Source: Thiothrix litoralis (GTDB lineage Bacteria; Pseudomonadota; Gammaproteobacteria; Thiotrichales; Thiotrichaceae). From it: 64,000 nt of DNA. Shown here in pieces: positions 54,958 to 64,000 of the stretch (within the stretch, counting starts at the first letter, position 1; each line of letters opens with the position of its first letter). Both the position numbers and the translations under genes were made by a program. The stretch is taken from NCBI RefSeq assembly GCF_017901135.1, contig NZ_CP072801.1:2294001-2358000 (forward strand), given 5' to 3'. Under the pieces are notes generated by a model, which ran no database searches, had not been told where the DNA came from, and saw nothing but the letters and a program-made list of their open reading frames with translations.

Positions 54958-55566
54958 TCAGGCAAAAATCACCCAAGTGGTCGCAATGTATTTCACCCCG
55001 GACTTGATCAACCCTGCCCTGTGTTCATGTGTCCAAAAAGGCGGAAACAACACCAGCTTGCCCTTTTCTGGCTGCACACTCAGGTTCTGGAGCAAAAAGT
55101 CGGTGGAACCACCCGCTTCAACCGGCACATCATTCAAATACCACAACGCCACCAGTTGACGCATTGCAAATTGATGGCTACCGCCGTCGATATGCCAGTG
55201 GTAATACTCACCCGGTTGGTAACGTTGCAGGTTATAGCCCATATCCTTGAATGGGCTTTTGAAATACGGGAAGGTTTCGCGGAACTCACGTAAAGCCAAC
55301 GCCAGTGAACGGTGCAGATTGTTATCCACGTCCTTCCAGTGCGGCTTGTCATCGCCACTGACAAAAATGTCGGTGGTTTTTTTCACACTCTGATTGCTAC
55401 CCATATCTTGCCCGATACGCCCGGCGTATTGGTCAGCCAGATTTTGCTCGAAACGCTCCACCATGTTGTCGCACAGAAAACCCGGCAACGCATCACGCTT
55501 TTCAAAAATGAAAGAATTGGGGGAGATTTCACGCAGAGTTTGCAGTGGCGGACGAGTATCAGTCAT
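54958..55566 (-). CDS. Prolyl-4-hydroxylase-like 2-oxoglutarate/Fe(II) oxygenase
   Basis: A 202-residue member of the 2OG-Fe(II) oxygenase superfamily (prolyl-4-hydroxylase alpha-like). Iron ligands are His125 and Asp127 in YYHWHIDGGS and His180 in PPFWTHEHRAG, with Lys192 as the probable 2-oxoglutarate anchor. The C-terminal motif KYIATTWVIFA is typical. Target protein or metabolite is unknown. It is 45 bp from the TSUP permease gene on the same strand. Confidence 0.82.
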   Translation of the reverse strand: MTDTRPPLQTLREISPNSFIFEKRDALPGFLCDNMVERFEQNLADQYAGRIGQDMGSNQSVKKTTDIFVSGDDKPHWKDVDNNLHRSLALALREFRETFPYFKSPFKDMGYNLQRYQPGEYYHWHIDGGSHQFAMRQLVALWYLNDVPVEAGGSTDFLLQNLSVQPEKGKLVLFPPFWTHEHRAGLIKSGVKYIATTWVIFA

Positions 55567-55611
55567 GGTGGTTTACCTGTAGGGGTGAATACAGGCAACA
55601 GTATAAGCAAC

Positions 55612-56412
55612 TTACAGCACCGAATGCAGCATCTTCAGGCTCAACAACACCAGCAACAGCGCAAAGCCTTTCTTCAGAATCGGTATCGGCAAGGAATGCG
55701 CCAAATTCGCCCCAAACGGCGTAGTAAAATAACTGACCAGTGAAATCACCATAACCGCAGGCCAGTAAATGAAGCCCAAGGTGTAGGTTGGTAAGCCCGC
55801 CTGCCCCCAACCATTGAACAAATACCCCAGCGTCCCCGCCAATGCAATCGGCAAACCAATGGCAGCGGAAGTTGCAATTGCATTACGGATATTGACGTTA
55901 CACCACGTCAGATAAGGCACGGAAAGCGAACCACCACCAATCGCCACCAGCGCAGACACTGCCCCGATACCCGCTCCAACCGACGCCAACCCCATTGCAC
56001 CCGGCAATTCACGATGCGGCTTAGGCTTGGCATTCAAAATCATTTGCAAAGCAACATAGCCCATAAAACAGGCAAAGAAAATCGCCAAATGCCGTGAAGA
56101 AAGATAGGTCGCCAAAAAAGTCGCTGCAAACGTTCCCAGCAAAATACCCGGCGTCACGTGACGCACTACCGGCCACAGCACCGCGCCTTTGGCATGGTGC
56201 GCCCGCAGACTCGAAAAGGAAGTCATGACAATCGCCGCCATGGAAGTTCCCAGCGCTAAATGCACCACCTGATCCGGCGGAAAACCTTTACTCACAAACA
56301 GCGTAGTCAGGGCAGGAACCATGATACCGCCACCCCCAACACCAAATAACCCGGCAAAGAACCCGACGACAGCGCCCAATGCTAGCAATATCAACAGCAA
56401 ACTCATATCCAC
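55612..56412 (-). CDS. TauE/SafE (TSUP) family anion exporter
   Basis: A 266-residue membrane protein with about eight helices and the TSUP repeats (GFFAGLFGVGGGGIMVPAL and GAVSALVAIGGGSLSVPYL). Members export sulfite, sulfoacetate or related organosulfonates. Position between sulfur-oxidation genes makes sulfite export an attractive guess. The start is GTG at 56412 with AGGAG 6 nt upstream; an in-frame ATG lies two codons later. Confidence 0.85.
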   Translation of the reverse strand: MDMSLLLILLALGAVVGFFAGLFGVGGGGIMVPALTTLFVSKGFPPDQVVHLALGTSMAAIVMTSFSSLRAHHAKGAVLWPVVRHVTPGILLGTFAATFLATYLSSRHLAIFFACFMGYVALQMILNAKPKPHRELPGAMGLASVGAGIGAVSALVAIGGGSLSVPYLTWCNVNIRNAIATSAAIGLPIALAGTLGYLFNGWGQAGLPTYTLGFIYWPAVMVISLVSYFTTPFGANLAHSLPIPILKKGFALLLVLLSLKMLHSVL

Positions 56413-56651
56413 GTAACGCTCCTTTCCATAAGCAGACCCATCTCAAGTCCGATAGATGAGATGGAAGTGCAAATATGCAATATCCTGCTTAATAGGCTCA
56501 TTGGTACGCACAAAATAGTTCTCCAGTTTATACACCGCAAAGCAGCCCATAACATATGAACATCTGCTGGCGTTAACATAGCAATATTTTTCACATCGTG
56601 TTTGGGAAAGAGGACGTATTAAACCCTTAAATTCAAGTAACTGGCGAAACA
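56413..56651. other. Non-coding gap
   Basis: These 239 bp between the TSUP and Uma2 genes hold no open frame I can support, no hairpin terminator and no recognisable promoter. Confidence 0.5.
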
Positions 56652-57212
56652 TCACATCAAAAATCTGTAAACATCATCCACTGCCACATCCAGCCCGACC
56701 GATGCCAACGTCAACACCTGCCCCGCCGTGTAAATTTCCCGTGCCCATTCAGTGGAGCGGCGGTACACCTCGATATGTGGCGTATCCTGCGAACACAACA
56801 CGTATTCCTGCAAACTCACAAACAAGCGGTAAGCTGCCAACTTCTCGGTACGATCCTTGTAGGCCGTGCTGTCTGACAACACCTCGATAATCAGGCACGG
56901 CAATGTATTGTAATAAGGGTCGGTTTCTTCCTCGCAACTGACTTGTACATCCGGGTAGTAATAACGGTTGGTTTCCAGCGAACGGATGCCCACCTTCCTG
57001 TCGGACTGGTACACCTCACACGAACCACCCTCCAGGTGATTGAACAACAAATTGGTCAACTTCATGGCAATACGGTTATGTGCCCGGCTGGCTCCCGCCA
57101 TCGCGTAAACCTGCCCGTCGACGTATTCGTATTTTTCATCATCACCACGACTGTTTTCCCACTGCAAATACTCAGCGGGAGACATATAGCTGGATTTCGG
57201 TAATGCACCCAC
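56652..57212 (-). CDS. Uma2 family endonuclease-like protein (DUF820)
   Basis: A 186-residue protein of the Uma2/DUF820 family, which has a PD-(D/E)XK-like fold. The motif YPDVQVSCEEETDPYYNTLPCLIIEVLSDSTAYKD carries the Asp and Glu of the putative catalytic core, followed by KLAAYRLFVSLQEYVLCSQD. The N terminus MSPAEYLQWE is typical. Start at GTG 57212 follows AGAGG; an ATG lies nine codons further. Biological role is unknown; copies are common in filamentous bacteria. Confidence 0.85.
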   Translation of the reverse strand: MGALPKSSYMSPAEYLQWENSRGDDEKYEYVDGQVYAMAGASRAHNRIAMKLTNLLFNHLEGGSCEVYQSDRKVGIRSLETNRYYYPDVQVSCEEETDPYYNTLPCLIIEVLSDSTAYKDRTEKLAAYRLFVSLQEYVLCSQDTPHIEVYRRSTEWAREIYTAGQVLTLASVGLDVAVDDVYRFLM

Positions 57213-57286
57213 GTTACACCTCTGTGTTTGTTGCCAACCAAGATACTAACAGCTTAGCTTAGCGCTTTCCCAAAGGCAAAACGGCA

Positions 57287-60200
57287 CTACCCCACCCAAA
57301 CCCGTGCATTACGGAACATCCGCAACCACGCGCCATCTTCCCCCATCTCATCCGGTTTCCACGAGTGCTGCACGGCGCGGAACAAGCGTTCTGGGTGCGG
57401 CATCATGATGGTGAAGCGCCCATCAGCGGTGGTAACGCCCGTAATCCCCAACGGCGAACCGTTCGGGTTTTCCGGGTAATGCTCGGTAGCATTGCCGCGA
57501 TTATCCACGTAACGCAAGCCCACCAGCCCTTCCGCCAACATACCTTCAGCCGTCGCAGTATCAAACACTGCCCGGCCTTCGCCATGCGCCACCGTAATCG
57601 GCATCTTCGAGCCTGCCATGCCTTTCAGGAACAATGACGGCGATTCCAACACCTCGACCGCTGAATAACGCGCCTCGAACTGTTCGGAACGGTTGCGGTA
57701 GAAACGTGGCCAATGCGCCGCGCCGGGGATCATGTCGCGCAATTGCGAGAACATCTGGCAGCCATTGCACACGCCCAGCCCGAAAGAATCTTGCCGCGCA
57801 AAAAATGCTGCAAATTCATCGCTGGCTTGCGGGTTCATCAGGATGGTTTTCGCCCAACCGCCGCCTGCTCCCAGCACATCGCCGTAAGAGAAGCCGCCAC
57901 ACGCCACCAAGCCTTTGAAATCTTTCAGGCTAACGCGCCCGCTGATAATGTCGGTCATGTGTACGTCAACCGCCTTGAAACCGGCACGGTCGAACGCTGC
58001 CGCCATTTCCACCTGACCGTTCACGCCCTGTTCGCGCAGCACTGCCACCGCTGGGCGCACGCCGGTTCGGATATACGGCGCTGCCACATCCTCATCCGGG
58101 TCGAAGGTCGAGGTAAACGGCAGGCCGGGATCTTGCACATCATCCAAACGCTCAAACTCTTGCGCGGCGCAATCGGCATTGTCACGCAACGCCTGCATCC
58201 GGTAGCTGGTTTCTGCCCAGACTTTCTGCAAGGTCGCACGCGGGGCGCGGTAGACTTCCTTGTTGGCAAAGGTCAGCACCAGTTCGTCGCTGTCGTTGAG
58301 TTCGCCAATCACGTGGGTGCAATGCGCCAAACCGGCTTCGCGGAAGGCTTCCAGCACAGAATCCGTATCACAATGACGAATTTGCAGCACCGCACCGAGT
58401 TCTTCGTTGAACAGCGCTGGCAATAGCTGCCCACTGATCTGCCCAATGCAAGCCGTCACGCCCACATGACCGGCGAAACTCATTTCTGCCAACGTTGCCA
58501 GCAAACCGCCATCCGCACGGTCGTGATACGCCTGAATCAGGTTTTCAGCACGCAAATCCTGCACAGTGTCGAAGAAGGCTTTGAGCGCATCGGGGTTATC
58601 CACATCCGGCGCGTGATGCCCGACTTGCCCGTACACTTGCATGAGCGCGGAAGCTGCCAAGCGGTTGCGGCCTTTGCCGAGGTCAACCAGAATCAGGTCA
58701 GTGTCACCGATGTCGCTGCGCAACGCGGGGGTCAGGGTCTTGCGGATGTCCTGCACCGGGGAAAATGCGGTCACGATCAGTGACAAAGGAGCAGCCATTT
58801 CGCGGTCTTCACCGTCCTGCTGCCAGACCGTTTTCATTGACAAGGAATCTTTGCCGACCGGAATCGCCAAACCTAAACGTGGGCACAGCTCTTCGCCGAC
58901 CGCTTTCACGGTGTCAAACAGCGCGGCATCTTCGCCGGGGTAGCCCGCCGCCGCCATCCAGTTGGCCGACAGACGAATATTGCGAATGTCAGCAATATCC
59001 GCCGCCGCAATATTGGTGAGTGCTTCACCAATCGCCATGCGCCCGGAGGCTGCCGGGTTCACCAGCGCAATCGGGGTGCGTTCACCCATCGCCATGGCTT
59101 CGCCGAAATTCGTGCTGTAATCGCTGGACGTTACCGCCACATCCGCCACTGGCACTTGCCATGCACCGACCATCTGGTCGCGGGTGACCATGCCCGTGAC
59201 CGAGCGGTCGCCAATGGTGATGAGGAAGGCTTTGGAGGCTACCGTCGGCAAGCGCAATACGCGCTCAATCGCCTCAGGAAGCTCAATGCCACTCAGGTCT
59301 ATTTCCGGTTTGTGGAAGGTCTGGTGATGCACATCGCGCAGCATTTTCGGCGGTTTGCCGAGCAGCACGTTCATCGGCAAATTCACCGGATTGTTGTCAA
59401 ACAGGGAATCGCCAACCAGCAATTGTTGTTCAATCGTTGCGCTACCGACCACCGCGTACACGGCGCGTTCGCGGTCACACAAGGCGCGGAACGTGTCGAG
59501 GCGGTCTTCGGCAATGGCGAGTACGTAGCGTTCTTGCGCTTCGTTGCTCCAGATTTCCATTGGTGCCATGCCAAGTTCAGCGTTGGGAACAGCGCGGAGT
59601 TCAAAGCGGCCGCCGCGTCCTGCATCGTTGACGATTTCGGGGATGGCGTTGGAAATACCGCCTGCGCCCACGTCGTGGATCGAGAGGATCGGGTTTTCAT
59701 TGCCTAGCGCCACGCAGCGGTCGATGACTTCTTGGCAACGGCGTTGCATTTCAGGGTTGCCGCGTTGTACCGAAGCGAAGTCGAGGTTTTCCGCACTCGT
59801 GCCGCTTGCCATTGAGGAAGCCGCGCCGCCACCCAGACCAATCAGCATCGCGGGGCCACCGAGGACGATGATCGGCGTGCCTTCCGGCAGCGGGTTTTTG
59901 TTGATGTTGTTTTCGCGGATATTGCCCATGCCGCCCGCAATCATGATCGGCTTGTGGTAGCCGCGCAGTTCCGTGCCCTTCGCGCCGGGCGCTTGCATTT
60001 CAAAGGTGCGGAAGTAGCCGGTGATATTGGGGCGGCCGAATTCGTTATTGAACGCTGCTGCGCCAATGGGCCCTTCGAGCATGATGTCGAGCGCGGAAAC
60101 GATGCGCCCCGGTTTACCGAAATCGTGTTCCCACGGCTGTTCATAGCCGGGAATGCGTAGGTTGGAAACCGAGAAGCCGCTCAAACCTGCTTTGGGCTTG

Positions 60201-61177
60201 GAGCCGTTGCCGGTTGCGCCTTCGTCGCGGATTTCGCCGCCCGAACCTGTCGCCGCGCCTGCGAACGGGGAAATCGCGGTGGGGTGGTTGTGGGTTTCCA
60301 CCTTCATCAGGATGTGAACAGGTTCGTTGGTGTAGTGGTATTCGCCGGTTTTTACGTCGGTCAAAAAGCGCGTTGCCAAGGGGCCTTCGATGACGGAGGC
60401 GTTGTCATGGTAGGCGGAGAGGATGCCTTCGGGCGCGTGCGCGTGGGTGTTGCGGATCATGGCAAACAGCGATTTGGGCTGTTCTTTACCGTCGATAATC
60501 CAATCGGCGTTGAAGATTTTGTGGCGGCAATGTTCGGAATTGGCTTGCGCGAACATCATCAATTCTACGTCGGTGGGGTTGCGCTGGAGTTCGGCGTAAT
60601 TTTCCGCGAGGTAGTCGATTTCATCCGGGGAAAGTGCCAGACCCCAGTCAGTGTTGGCTTTGGCGAGTGCCGCCGCTGCGTCGTCCGAAATGTCGACGTA
60701 GCGCAACGGCGCAGGCTCGGCTTCGCTAAACAGGACAATCGCATCTTGCGTGTCTGCCAGCACCATTTCGGTCATGCGGTCGTGCAACAGCGCAGCGATT
60801 GCCCCACGCTCGGCGGTGGTGAGTGACGCGGTGGTTTGTACGTCGTAGGCGACACCGCGCTCTACCCGTTCCACCATCGTCAGGCCGCAGTTGTGGGCGA
60901 TGTCGCTGGCCTTGCTTGACCAAGGCGAGATCGTCCCGGCACGCGGGGTGACGAGGAACAGCATTCCGCTGAAATCGTGGCTGCCTTGCGTTTCTTCGTA
61001 GGTCAGCAATGCCTGCAAACGGGCGAGTTCGTCAGCACTCGGCTCACGCGAGGTGCGCACGAAATGGATGTATTCGGCTTGTACACCAGAGACCGCAGGC
61101 ACAGCCGCTTGCAGCGCATTTAACAGCTTGTTGCGGCGGAATTCGGAAAGGGCAACGCTACCGGGGAAGATCAGCAT
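57287..61177 (-). CDS. purL: Phosphoribosylformylglycinamidine synthase
   Basis: A 1296-residue large-type PurL (E. coli form 1295), converting FGAR, ATP and glutamine to FGAM in purine synthesis. The N-terminal and two AIR-synthase-like domains include [48 protein letters not shown] and the second-half KDSLSMKT. The C-terminal glutamine amidotransferase has the nucleophile Cys1137 in [10 protein letters not shown] and the histidine/glutamate in [12 protein letters not shown] 61177 ([11 protein letters not shown]) is the natural start; the open frame extends 66 codons upstream without family support. Confidence 0.96.
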   Translation of the reverse strand: MLIFPGSVALSEFRRNKLLNALQAAVPAVSGVQAEYIHFVRTSREPSADELARLQALLTYEETQGSHDFSGMLFLVTPRAGTISPWSSKASDIAHNCGLTMVERVERGVAYDVQTTASLTTAERGAIAALLHDRMTEMVLADTQDAIVLFSEAEPAPLRYVDISDDAAAALAKANTDWGLALSPDEIDYLAENYAELQRNPTDVELMMFAQANSEHCRHKIFNADWIIDGKEQPKSLFAMIRNTHAHAPEGILSAYHDNASVIEGPLATRFLTDVKTGEYHYTNEPVHILMKVETHNHPTAISPFAGAATGSGGEIRDEGATGNGSKPKAGLSGFSVSNLRIPGYEQPWEHDFGKPGRIVSALDIMLEGPIGAAAFNNEFGRPNITGYFRTFEMQAPGAKGTELRGYHKPIMIAGGMGNIRENNINKNPLPEGTPIIVLGGPAMLIGLGGGAASSMASGTSAENLDFASVQRGNPEMQRRCQEVIDRCVALGNENPILSIHDVGAGGISNAIPEIVNDAGRGGRFELRAVPNAELGMAPMEIWSNEAQERYVLAIAEDRLDTFRALCDRERAVYAVVGSATIEQQLLVGDSLFDNNPVNLPMNVLLGKPPKMLRDVHHQTFHKPEIDLSGIELPEAIERVLRLPTVASKAFLITIGDRSVTGMVTRDQMVGAWQVPVADVAVTSSDYSTNFGEAMAMGERTPIALVNPAASGRMAIGEALTNIAAADIADIRNIRLSANWMAAAGYPGEDAALFDTVKAVGEELCPRLGLAIPVGKDSLSMKTVWQQDGEDREMAAPLSLIVTAFSPVQDIRKTLTPALRSDIGDTDLILVDLGKGRNRLAASALMQVYGQVGHHAPDVDNPDALKAFFDTVQDLRAENLIQAYHDRADGGLLATLAEMSFAGHVGVTACIGQISGQLLPALFNEELGAVLQIRHCDTDSVLEAFREAGLAHCTHVIGELNDSDELVLTFANKEVYRAPRATLQKVWAETSYRMQALRDNADCAAQEFERLDDVQDPGLPFTSTFDPDEDVAAPYIRTGVRPAVAVLREQGVNGQVEMAAAFDRAGFKAVDVHMTDIISGRVSLKDFKGLVACGGFSYGDVLGAGGGWAKTILMNPQASDEFAAFFARQDSFGLGVCNGCQMFSQLRDMIPGAAHWPRFYRNRSEQFEARYSAVEVLESPSLFLKGMAGSKMPITVAHGEGRAVFDTATAEGMLAEGLVGLRYVDNRGNATEHYPENPNGSPLGITGVTTADGRFTIMMPHPERLFRAVQHSWKPDEMGEDGAWLRMFRNARVWVG

Positions 61178-61295
61178 GGGGGGTAAACCAATGGGTAGTT
61201 TGTCAAGGGAGGTATAATAGCGGAAAGTGGTGCGGGATTGTAGGCGATTCCCGTGCCAACTGCGACGGGGTGCGTCCGCAGTTTGGCAAGAGAAA

Positions 61296-61658
61296 TCAGG
61301 CAGCCTTGGTCTTGAGTGTAAAGTCAGTGTGAATTTCTGCAAATGGCACGAATACGCCACCCGCATCCCGTTCAATAATGCCCTCTTCCGCCAGCACCAC
61401 TACATCATCATGCACTCGGCGTATATCACGCCTCAGCAGCCGCGCCAGTTCGCGGATACTGACCATTCCAGCTTCCTGCAATTTTTCGATCAGTTCCCAG
61501 CGTTTAGGGGTGATTTTTTGGAACAATCGGGCAGGGGATGTGAAATAAATGTACTCATCCTACACTTCACCCGTTTTGAAGGCTTGCAGAAAACCTGCCT
61601 TGAAATCCTGCATGGCGTCCGCTTCGGATGTGATGCTGATAATCAGTTTCCTGTTCAT
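61296..61658 (-). pseudogene. TumA-type antitoxin gene interrupted by an in-frame TAG
   Basis: Reading from ATG 61658 gives a 32-residue N-terminal part (MNRKLIISITSEADA... to KTGEV), then TAG at 61562-61560. The same frame then continues uninterrupted (DEYIYFTSPARLFQKITPKR...) to a TGA at 61296. The whole 120-codon frame looks like one protein: an N-terminal toxin-neutralising part and a winged-helix domain with MVSIRELARLLRRDIRRVHDDV and a [12 protein letters not shown] ending, as in antitoxins paired with TumE/DUF6516 toxins. The ATG overlaps the toxin stop by 4 bp. The HTH part could still be made from TTG 61526. A CAG-to-TAG change is the simplest cause; sequencing error or suppression is possible. 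Confidence 0.7.
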
Positions 61659-61912
61659 GCTTTACCCCCTTCTCTCAGTGTTTGCACGTCAGCGAAAAAA
61701 TCTTCCAGTAGCTTTTCGGGTGTCGAAAATGTGTAGGCTTCTTCCCGTTCACCGTAGTGTCGGTGATCACCTTTGCCGCGTTCGTTGTCGTAGCCGATGT
61801 TACGCCTACTTTCGCAACCGTACTCAATCCCTAATGCATCCATTGCTTGCAGATCGTCGATCTTACCCAAGGAGAAATTCAACAGCGTGCGAAAATTCTG
61901 ACGAATTGCCAT
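61655..61912 (-). CDS. TumE/DUF6516-like toxin, short form
   Basis: An 85-residue protein whose C-terminal half matches the toxin family DUF6516 (TumE): YDNERGKGDHRHYGEREEAYTFSTPEKLLEDFFADV. The first 38 residues do not show the N-terminal strand pattern I expect of this family, and the protein is short for it, so it may have lost its N-terminal part. ATG 61912 has AGGA 8 nt upstream. Toxin-first order with a 4-bp overlap to the antitoxin is normal for this type. With the antitoxin interrupted, the pair is probably inactive or decaying. Confidence 0.65.
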   Translation of the reverse strand: MAIRQNFRTLLNFSLGKIDDLQAMDALGIEYGCESRRNIGYDNERGKGDHRHYGEREEAYTFSTPEKLLEDFFADVQTLREGGKA

Positions 61913-61977
61913 TTGCTAAAGTCCTCACTGATCACCAATAATGAAAAACGCCAATAGCCCAGCAGGACATCAGCTCC

Positions 61978-62397
61978 ATGACCATCCACCAACAAACGCT
62001 AACCATCACCACCACCGGACGCGGAACCTACAACATTACCGCCCAAATCGACACCCTTATTCGCGAAAGCACCATCAAAACCGGCCTATGCCACGTCTTC
62101 ATCCACCACACCAGCGCGTCGCTAATCATCACCGAAAACGCTGACCCCGACGTGCGCCGCGACCTTGAAACTATCCTCAAACGCCTTGCCCCCGATGGCG
62201 ACCCGGCCTACCGCCACAGCGATGAAGGCGACGATGACATGAGCGCCCACATCCGCTGTATGCTCACCCAAACCGAACTGACCATCCCCATCACCCGAGG
62301 GCAAAGTGCCTTGGGAACCTGGCAAGGCTTGTACCTCTACGAGCACCGCACCGGACGTTTCCAACGCAAACTCACCGTCACGCTGTATGGCGAGTAA
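61978..62397 (+). CDS. YjbQ family protein (UPF0047)
   Basis: A 139-residue protein of the YjbQ/UPF0047 family. Conserved blocks are TGLCHVFIHHTSASLIITENADPDVRRDLE, HSDEGDDDMSAHIRCML and GTWQGLYLYEHRTG. Members have weak thiamine-phosphate synthase activity and are called secondary thiamine-phosphate synthases, but the physiological role is uncertain. It is divergent from the toxin gene across 65 bp and convergent with the nitroreductase gene. Confidence 0.9.
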   Translation: MTIHQQTLTITTTGRGTYNITAQIDTLIRESTIKTGLCHVFIHHTSASLIITENADPDVRRDLETILKRLAPDGDPAYRHSDEGDDDMSAHIRCMLTQTELTIPITRGQSALGTWQGLYLYEHRTGRFQRKLTVTLYGE

Positions 62398-62403
62398 GTC
62401 AGA

Positions 62404-63027
62404 TCAACGGTATTCCACCATATCCGCCAACGGCTGGCGCAGCTTGGGTATCTGTTCTCCAGCACGGTAGCCAAAGGTCACGATGACAGCAACGCCATAC
62501 TGGCTGGTATCAATACCCAGCAATGTTTCCACACCCGATTTCGAGAAACCTTCAATCGGGCAGGAATCAATCCCCATGCTGGCAGCACCCGTCATCATGT
62601 TCGCCAACGCGAGATAGCACTGCTTGGAACTCCACGCGAAGGTATTGATATACGGTTTGATTTCGCTGTCATTGTGCGCAGCGTAACGTGCCAGATATGC
62701 CTGTTCCGCCTCGGCTGGCAAACCACGTCGCCCGAACAAACGCTGCACGTATTCACTGCCCGGCTCCACGGCGGCGGTTTTCGCCAAAATCACCACCGCA
62801 TGGCTGCTTTCGGTAATCTGCGGTTGGCTCCAGCAAGCTTCGCGCAATTTCTCACGCAACGCCGGGGTTTGTACCACCACAAAATGCCAGTGTTCCATAC
62901 CAAAAGACGATGGCGACAACCGCCCGAATTCCAGAATCTGCTGGAATGCATCAGCAGGAATCTGCCGCGCCGGATCAAACTTTTTACAGGCATGGCGGAA
63001 ATTCATTGCTTGCATGAAAGAGGACAT
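62404..63027 (-). CDS. Nitroreductase family NAD(P)H oxidoreductase
   Basis: A 207-residue FMN-dependent nitroreductase-fold protein. The FMN phosphate contacts are RHACKKFDP near the N terminus, with RLSPSSFGMEHWHFVVV and MGIDSCPIEGFS in the middle and end, as in NfsB-like enzymes. The true substrate (quinones, flavins or nitro compounds) cannot be told from sequence. No neighbour suggests a pathway. Confidence 0.88.
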   Translation of the reverse strand: MSSFMQAMNFRHACKKFDPARQIPADAFQQILEFGRLSPSSFGMEHWHFVVVQTPALREKLREACWSQPQITESSHAVVILAKTAAVEPGSEYVQRLFGRRGLPAEAEQAYLARYAAHNDSEIKPYINTFAWSSKQCYLALANMMTGAASMGIDSCPIEGFSKSGVETLLGIDTSQYGVAVIVTFGYRAGEQIPKLRQPLADMVEYR

Positions 63028-63106
63028 CGTTAAAACTCCTTAACTTAAAACGGCTCGGTAAATGCGCTACAGTATAGCCACCGCATTACACAAGGAAAAA
63101 CACATA

Positions 63107-63835
63107 ATGATAACGGGATTGTTCAAAGGGTTTGGCTGCGTCTTGCGCGGCCTGTCACTCATCACGCAAAAAGGCATCCGCCCGTTTGTAGTCGTACCGC
63201 TGCTGATCAACATCGTGTTGTTTTCTGGCGGTATTTGGCTGGCAAAGTCCCAACTCGACTACTGGATGACGCGCCTGCTACCAAGCTGGCTGACATGGCT
63301 GGAATGGTTACTGTGGCCGATATTTGCCGTGTTGATTTTCTTCGTGGTGTTCTACGTATTTTCAATAGTGGCCAATATCTTGGCAGCACCCTTCAACTCG
63401 GTGTTGGCGGAACGGGTCGAAGCCCGCCTCAACGGCCTGCCCGTGCCTGAGTTTGAGGGTTACAAAAGCCTGCCCGCGCTGATTGTGCGCACTTTTCGCA
63501 GTGAACTTGGCAAGCTGTGGTACATGGGCAAGTGGTTCGTGCTGGTACTAATCCTGACCGTGATTCCCGGCATCAACATTATCTCACCCGTGGCGTGGAC
63601 ACTGTTTGGCGCGTGGATGCTGGCGATTGAATACGCCGACTACCCGATGGGCAACCACAACCTATTTTTCAAGGATGAGTTGGTCGCACTGAAGAAAAAT
63701 CGGGGTGAAGCACTGGGGTTCGGCTGGCTACTGTCGCTGATGACAGCGATTCCCGTCGTGAATTTCTTCGCCATGCCAGTCGGCGTGGCTGGCGGTACGG
63801 CGCTGTGGGTAGATAAGCTATCCCAAAACCGTTAA
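63107..63835 (+). CDS. cysZ: CysZ-like sulfate transport/EI24 domain membrane protein
   Basis: A 242-residue membrane protein of the CysZ/EI24 family with about four membrane helices. Family blocks include GIRPFVVVPLLINIVLF, NILAAPFNSVLAERVE and EYADYPMGNH. In E. coli CysZ is a sulfate permease for cysteine synthesis. Start at ATG 63107 has AAGGAAA upstream; the open frame begins 15 codons earlier without support. Convergent with tsaB, overlapping its stop by 4 bp. Confidence 0.88.
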   Translation: MITGLFKGFGCVLRGLSLITQKGIRPFVVVPLLINIVLFSGGIWLAKSQLDYWMTRLLPSWLTWLEWLLWPIFAVLIFFVVFYVFSIVANILAAPFNSVLAERVEARLNGLPVPEFEGYKSLPALIVRTFRSELGKLWYMGKWFVLVLILTVIPGINIISPVAWTLFGAWMLAIEYADYPMGNHNLFFKDELVALKKNRGEALGFGWLLSLMTAIPVVNFFAMPVGVAGGTALWVDKLSQNR

Positions 63836-64000
63836 GGCTTGTTGGCCAGCCGTTCCTGCGTAGTCAAAGCAATCTTGTTACGCAGGTAAACCGGCTGTGC
63901 CTCTTCCGGCGCTACTGCCCTGCCCGCCTGCCATGCGGCAAGCGCCAGCGGCAGCATGAATTCGGCGGCTGGCAGTGAAGCGGTATCAGTTCCGCCTAGC
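63832..64000 (-). CDS. tsaB: TsaB C-terminal end (partial)
   Basis: Only the last 55 or so codons are in the window, the 5' end lying beyond position 64000. The ending AQPVYLRNKIALTTQERLANKP matches the C terminus of TsaB (YeaZ), which with TsaD and TsaE makes the N6-threonylcarbamoyl modification on A37 of ANN-decoding tRNAs. The stop TAA overlaps the cysZ stop on the other strand. Confidence 0.85.
   Translation of the reverse strand, partial: LGGTDTASLPAAEFMLPLALAAWQAGRAVAPEEAQPVYLRNKIALTTQERLANKP

Noticed and set aside
61178-61375. 66-codon N-terminal extension of purL
   Set aside because: Family members start at MLIFPGS-like sequences; the extension overlaps the antitoxin gene region and is not conserved in kind.

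Overview
The window reads as the chromosome of a sulfur-oxidising gammaproteobacterium, most likely a Thiothrix-type member of the Thiotrichales. The reasons are a complete reverse-type dissimilatory sulfite reductase cluster (dsrABEFHCMKLJOP, including the oxidative-type markers dsrEFH and dsrL), a soxXA pair, and housekeeping synteny of gammaproteobacterial type. The genus is an inference; the sulfur-oxidiser reading is firm.

Layout. 1-3.6 kb: a ferric-iron ABC transporter (fbpABC-like; the binding-protein gene is cut by the window start) and a small unknown gene. 3.9-7.4 kb: topB and gabD. 7.4-13.8 kb (minus strand): the translation operon rimP-nusA-infB-rbfA-truB, preceded by an initiator tRNA with a clear promoter. 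13.8-28.6 kb (minus): the 14-gene nuoA-N operon for respiratory complex I plus a trailing DUF2818 gene. 28.8-35.4 kb: tRNA-Leu(GAG), secG, tpiA, glmM, folP, ftsH, rlmE and divergent yhbY. This is the E. coli yhbY-rlmE-ftsH-folP-glmM-secG-leuU-metY-rimP order, with tpiA and the nuo operon added to it. 36.7-47.8 kb (minus): the dsr operon. 48.1-50.7 kb (plus): a divergent group of five genes: a TauD-like dioxygenase, a 65-residue protein, an orphan Cas6/Cmx6-like protein, a cysteine-free DsrC paralogue (RspA type) and a 63-residue protein. 50.7-57.2 kb: a membrane-anchored protein, a PiuC-type hydroxylase, soxA and soxX, a secreted protein, a prolyl-hydroxylase-like protein, a TauE/SafE permease and a Uma2-family protein. 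57.3-64 kb: purL, a decayed TumE/TumA-type toxin-antitoxin pair, yjbQ, a nitroreductase, cysZ and the 3' end of tsaB.

How the genes work together. SoxXA starts periplasmic thiosulfate oxidation by coupling it to SoxY, which is not in this window. Stored sulfur is passed through DsrEFH to DsrC and oxidised to sulfite by DsrAB, with electrons leaving through DsrMKJOP and DsrL; complex I connects the NADH pool to the quinone pool. A TSUP permease near soxXA could export sulfite or a related anion.

Points that most deserve a second look: the orphan Cas6-like gene grouped with a Cys-less DsrC homologue beside dsr; a perfect 23-bp inverted-repeat element inserted in frame in nuoG (18 codons); an antitoxin gene interrupted by a single in-frame TAG while its HTH domain stays open; a perfect FNR-type palindrome upstream of soxX; and a small protein whose residue pattern recalls the sulfur oxygenase reductase active site. 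No CRISPR array, prophage, insertion sequence or rRNA was seen.
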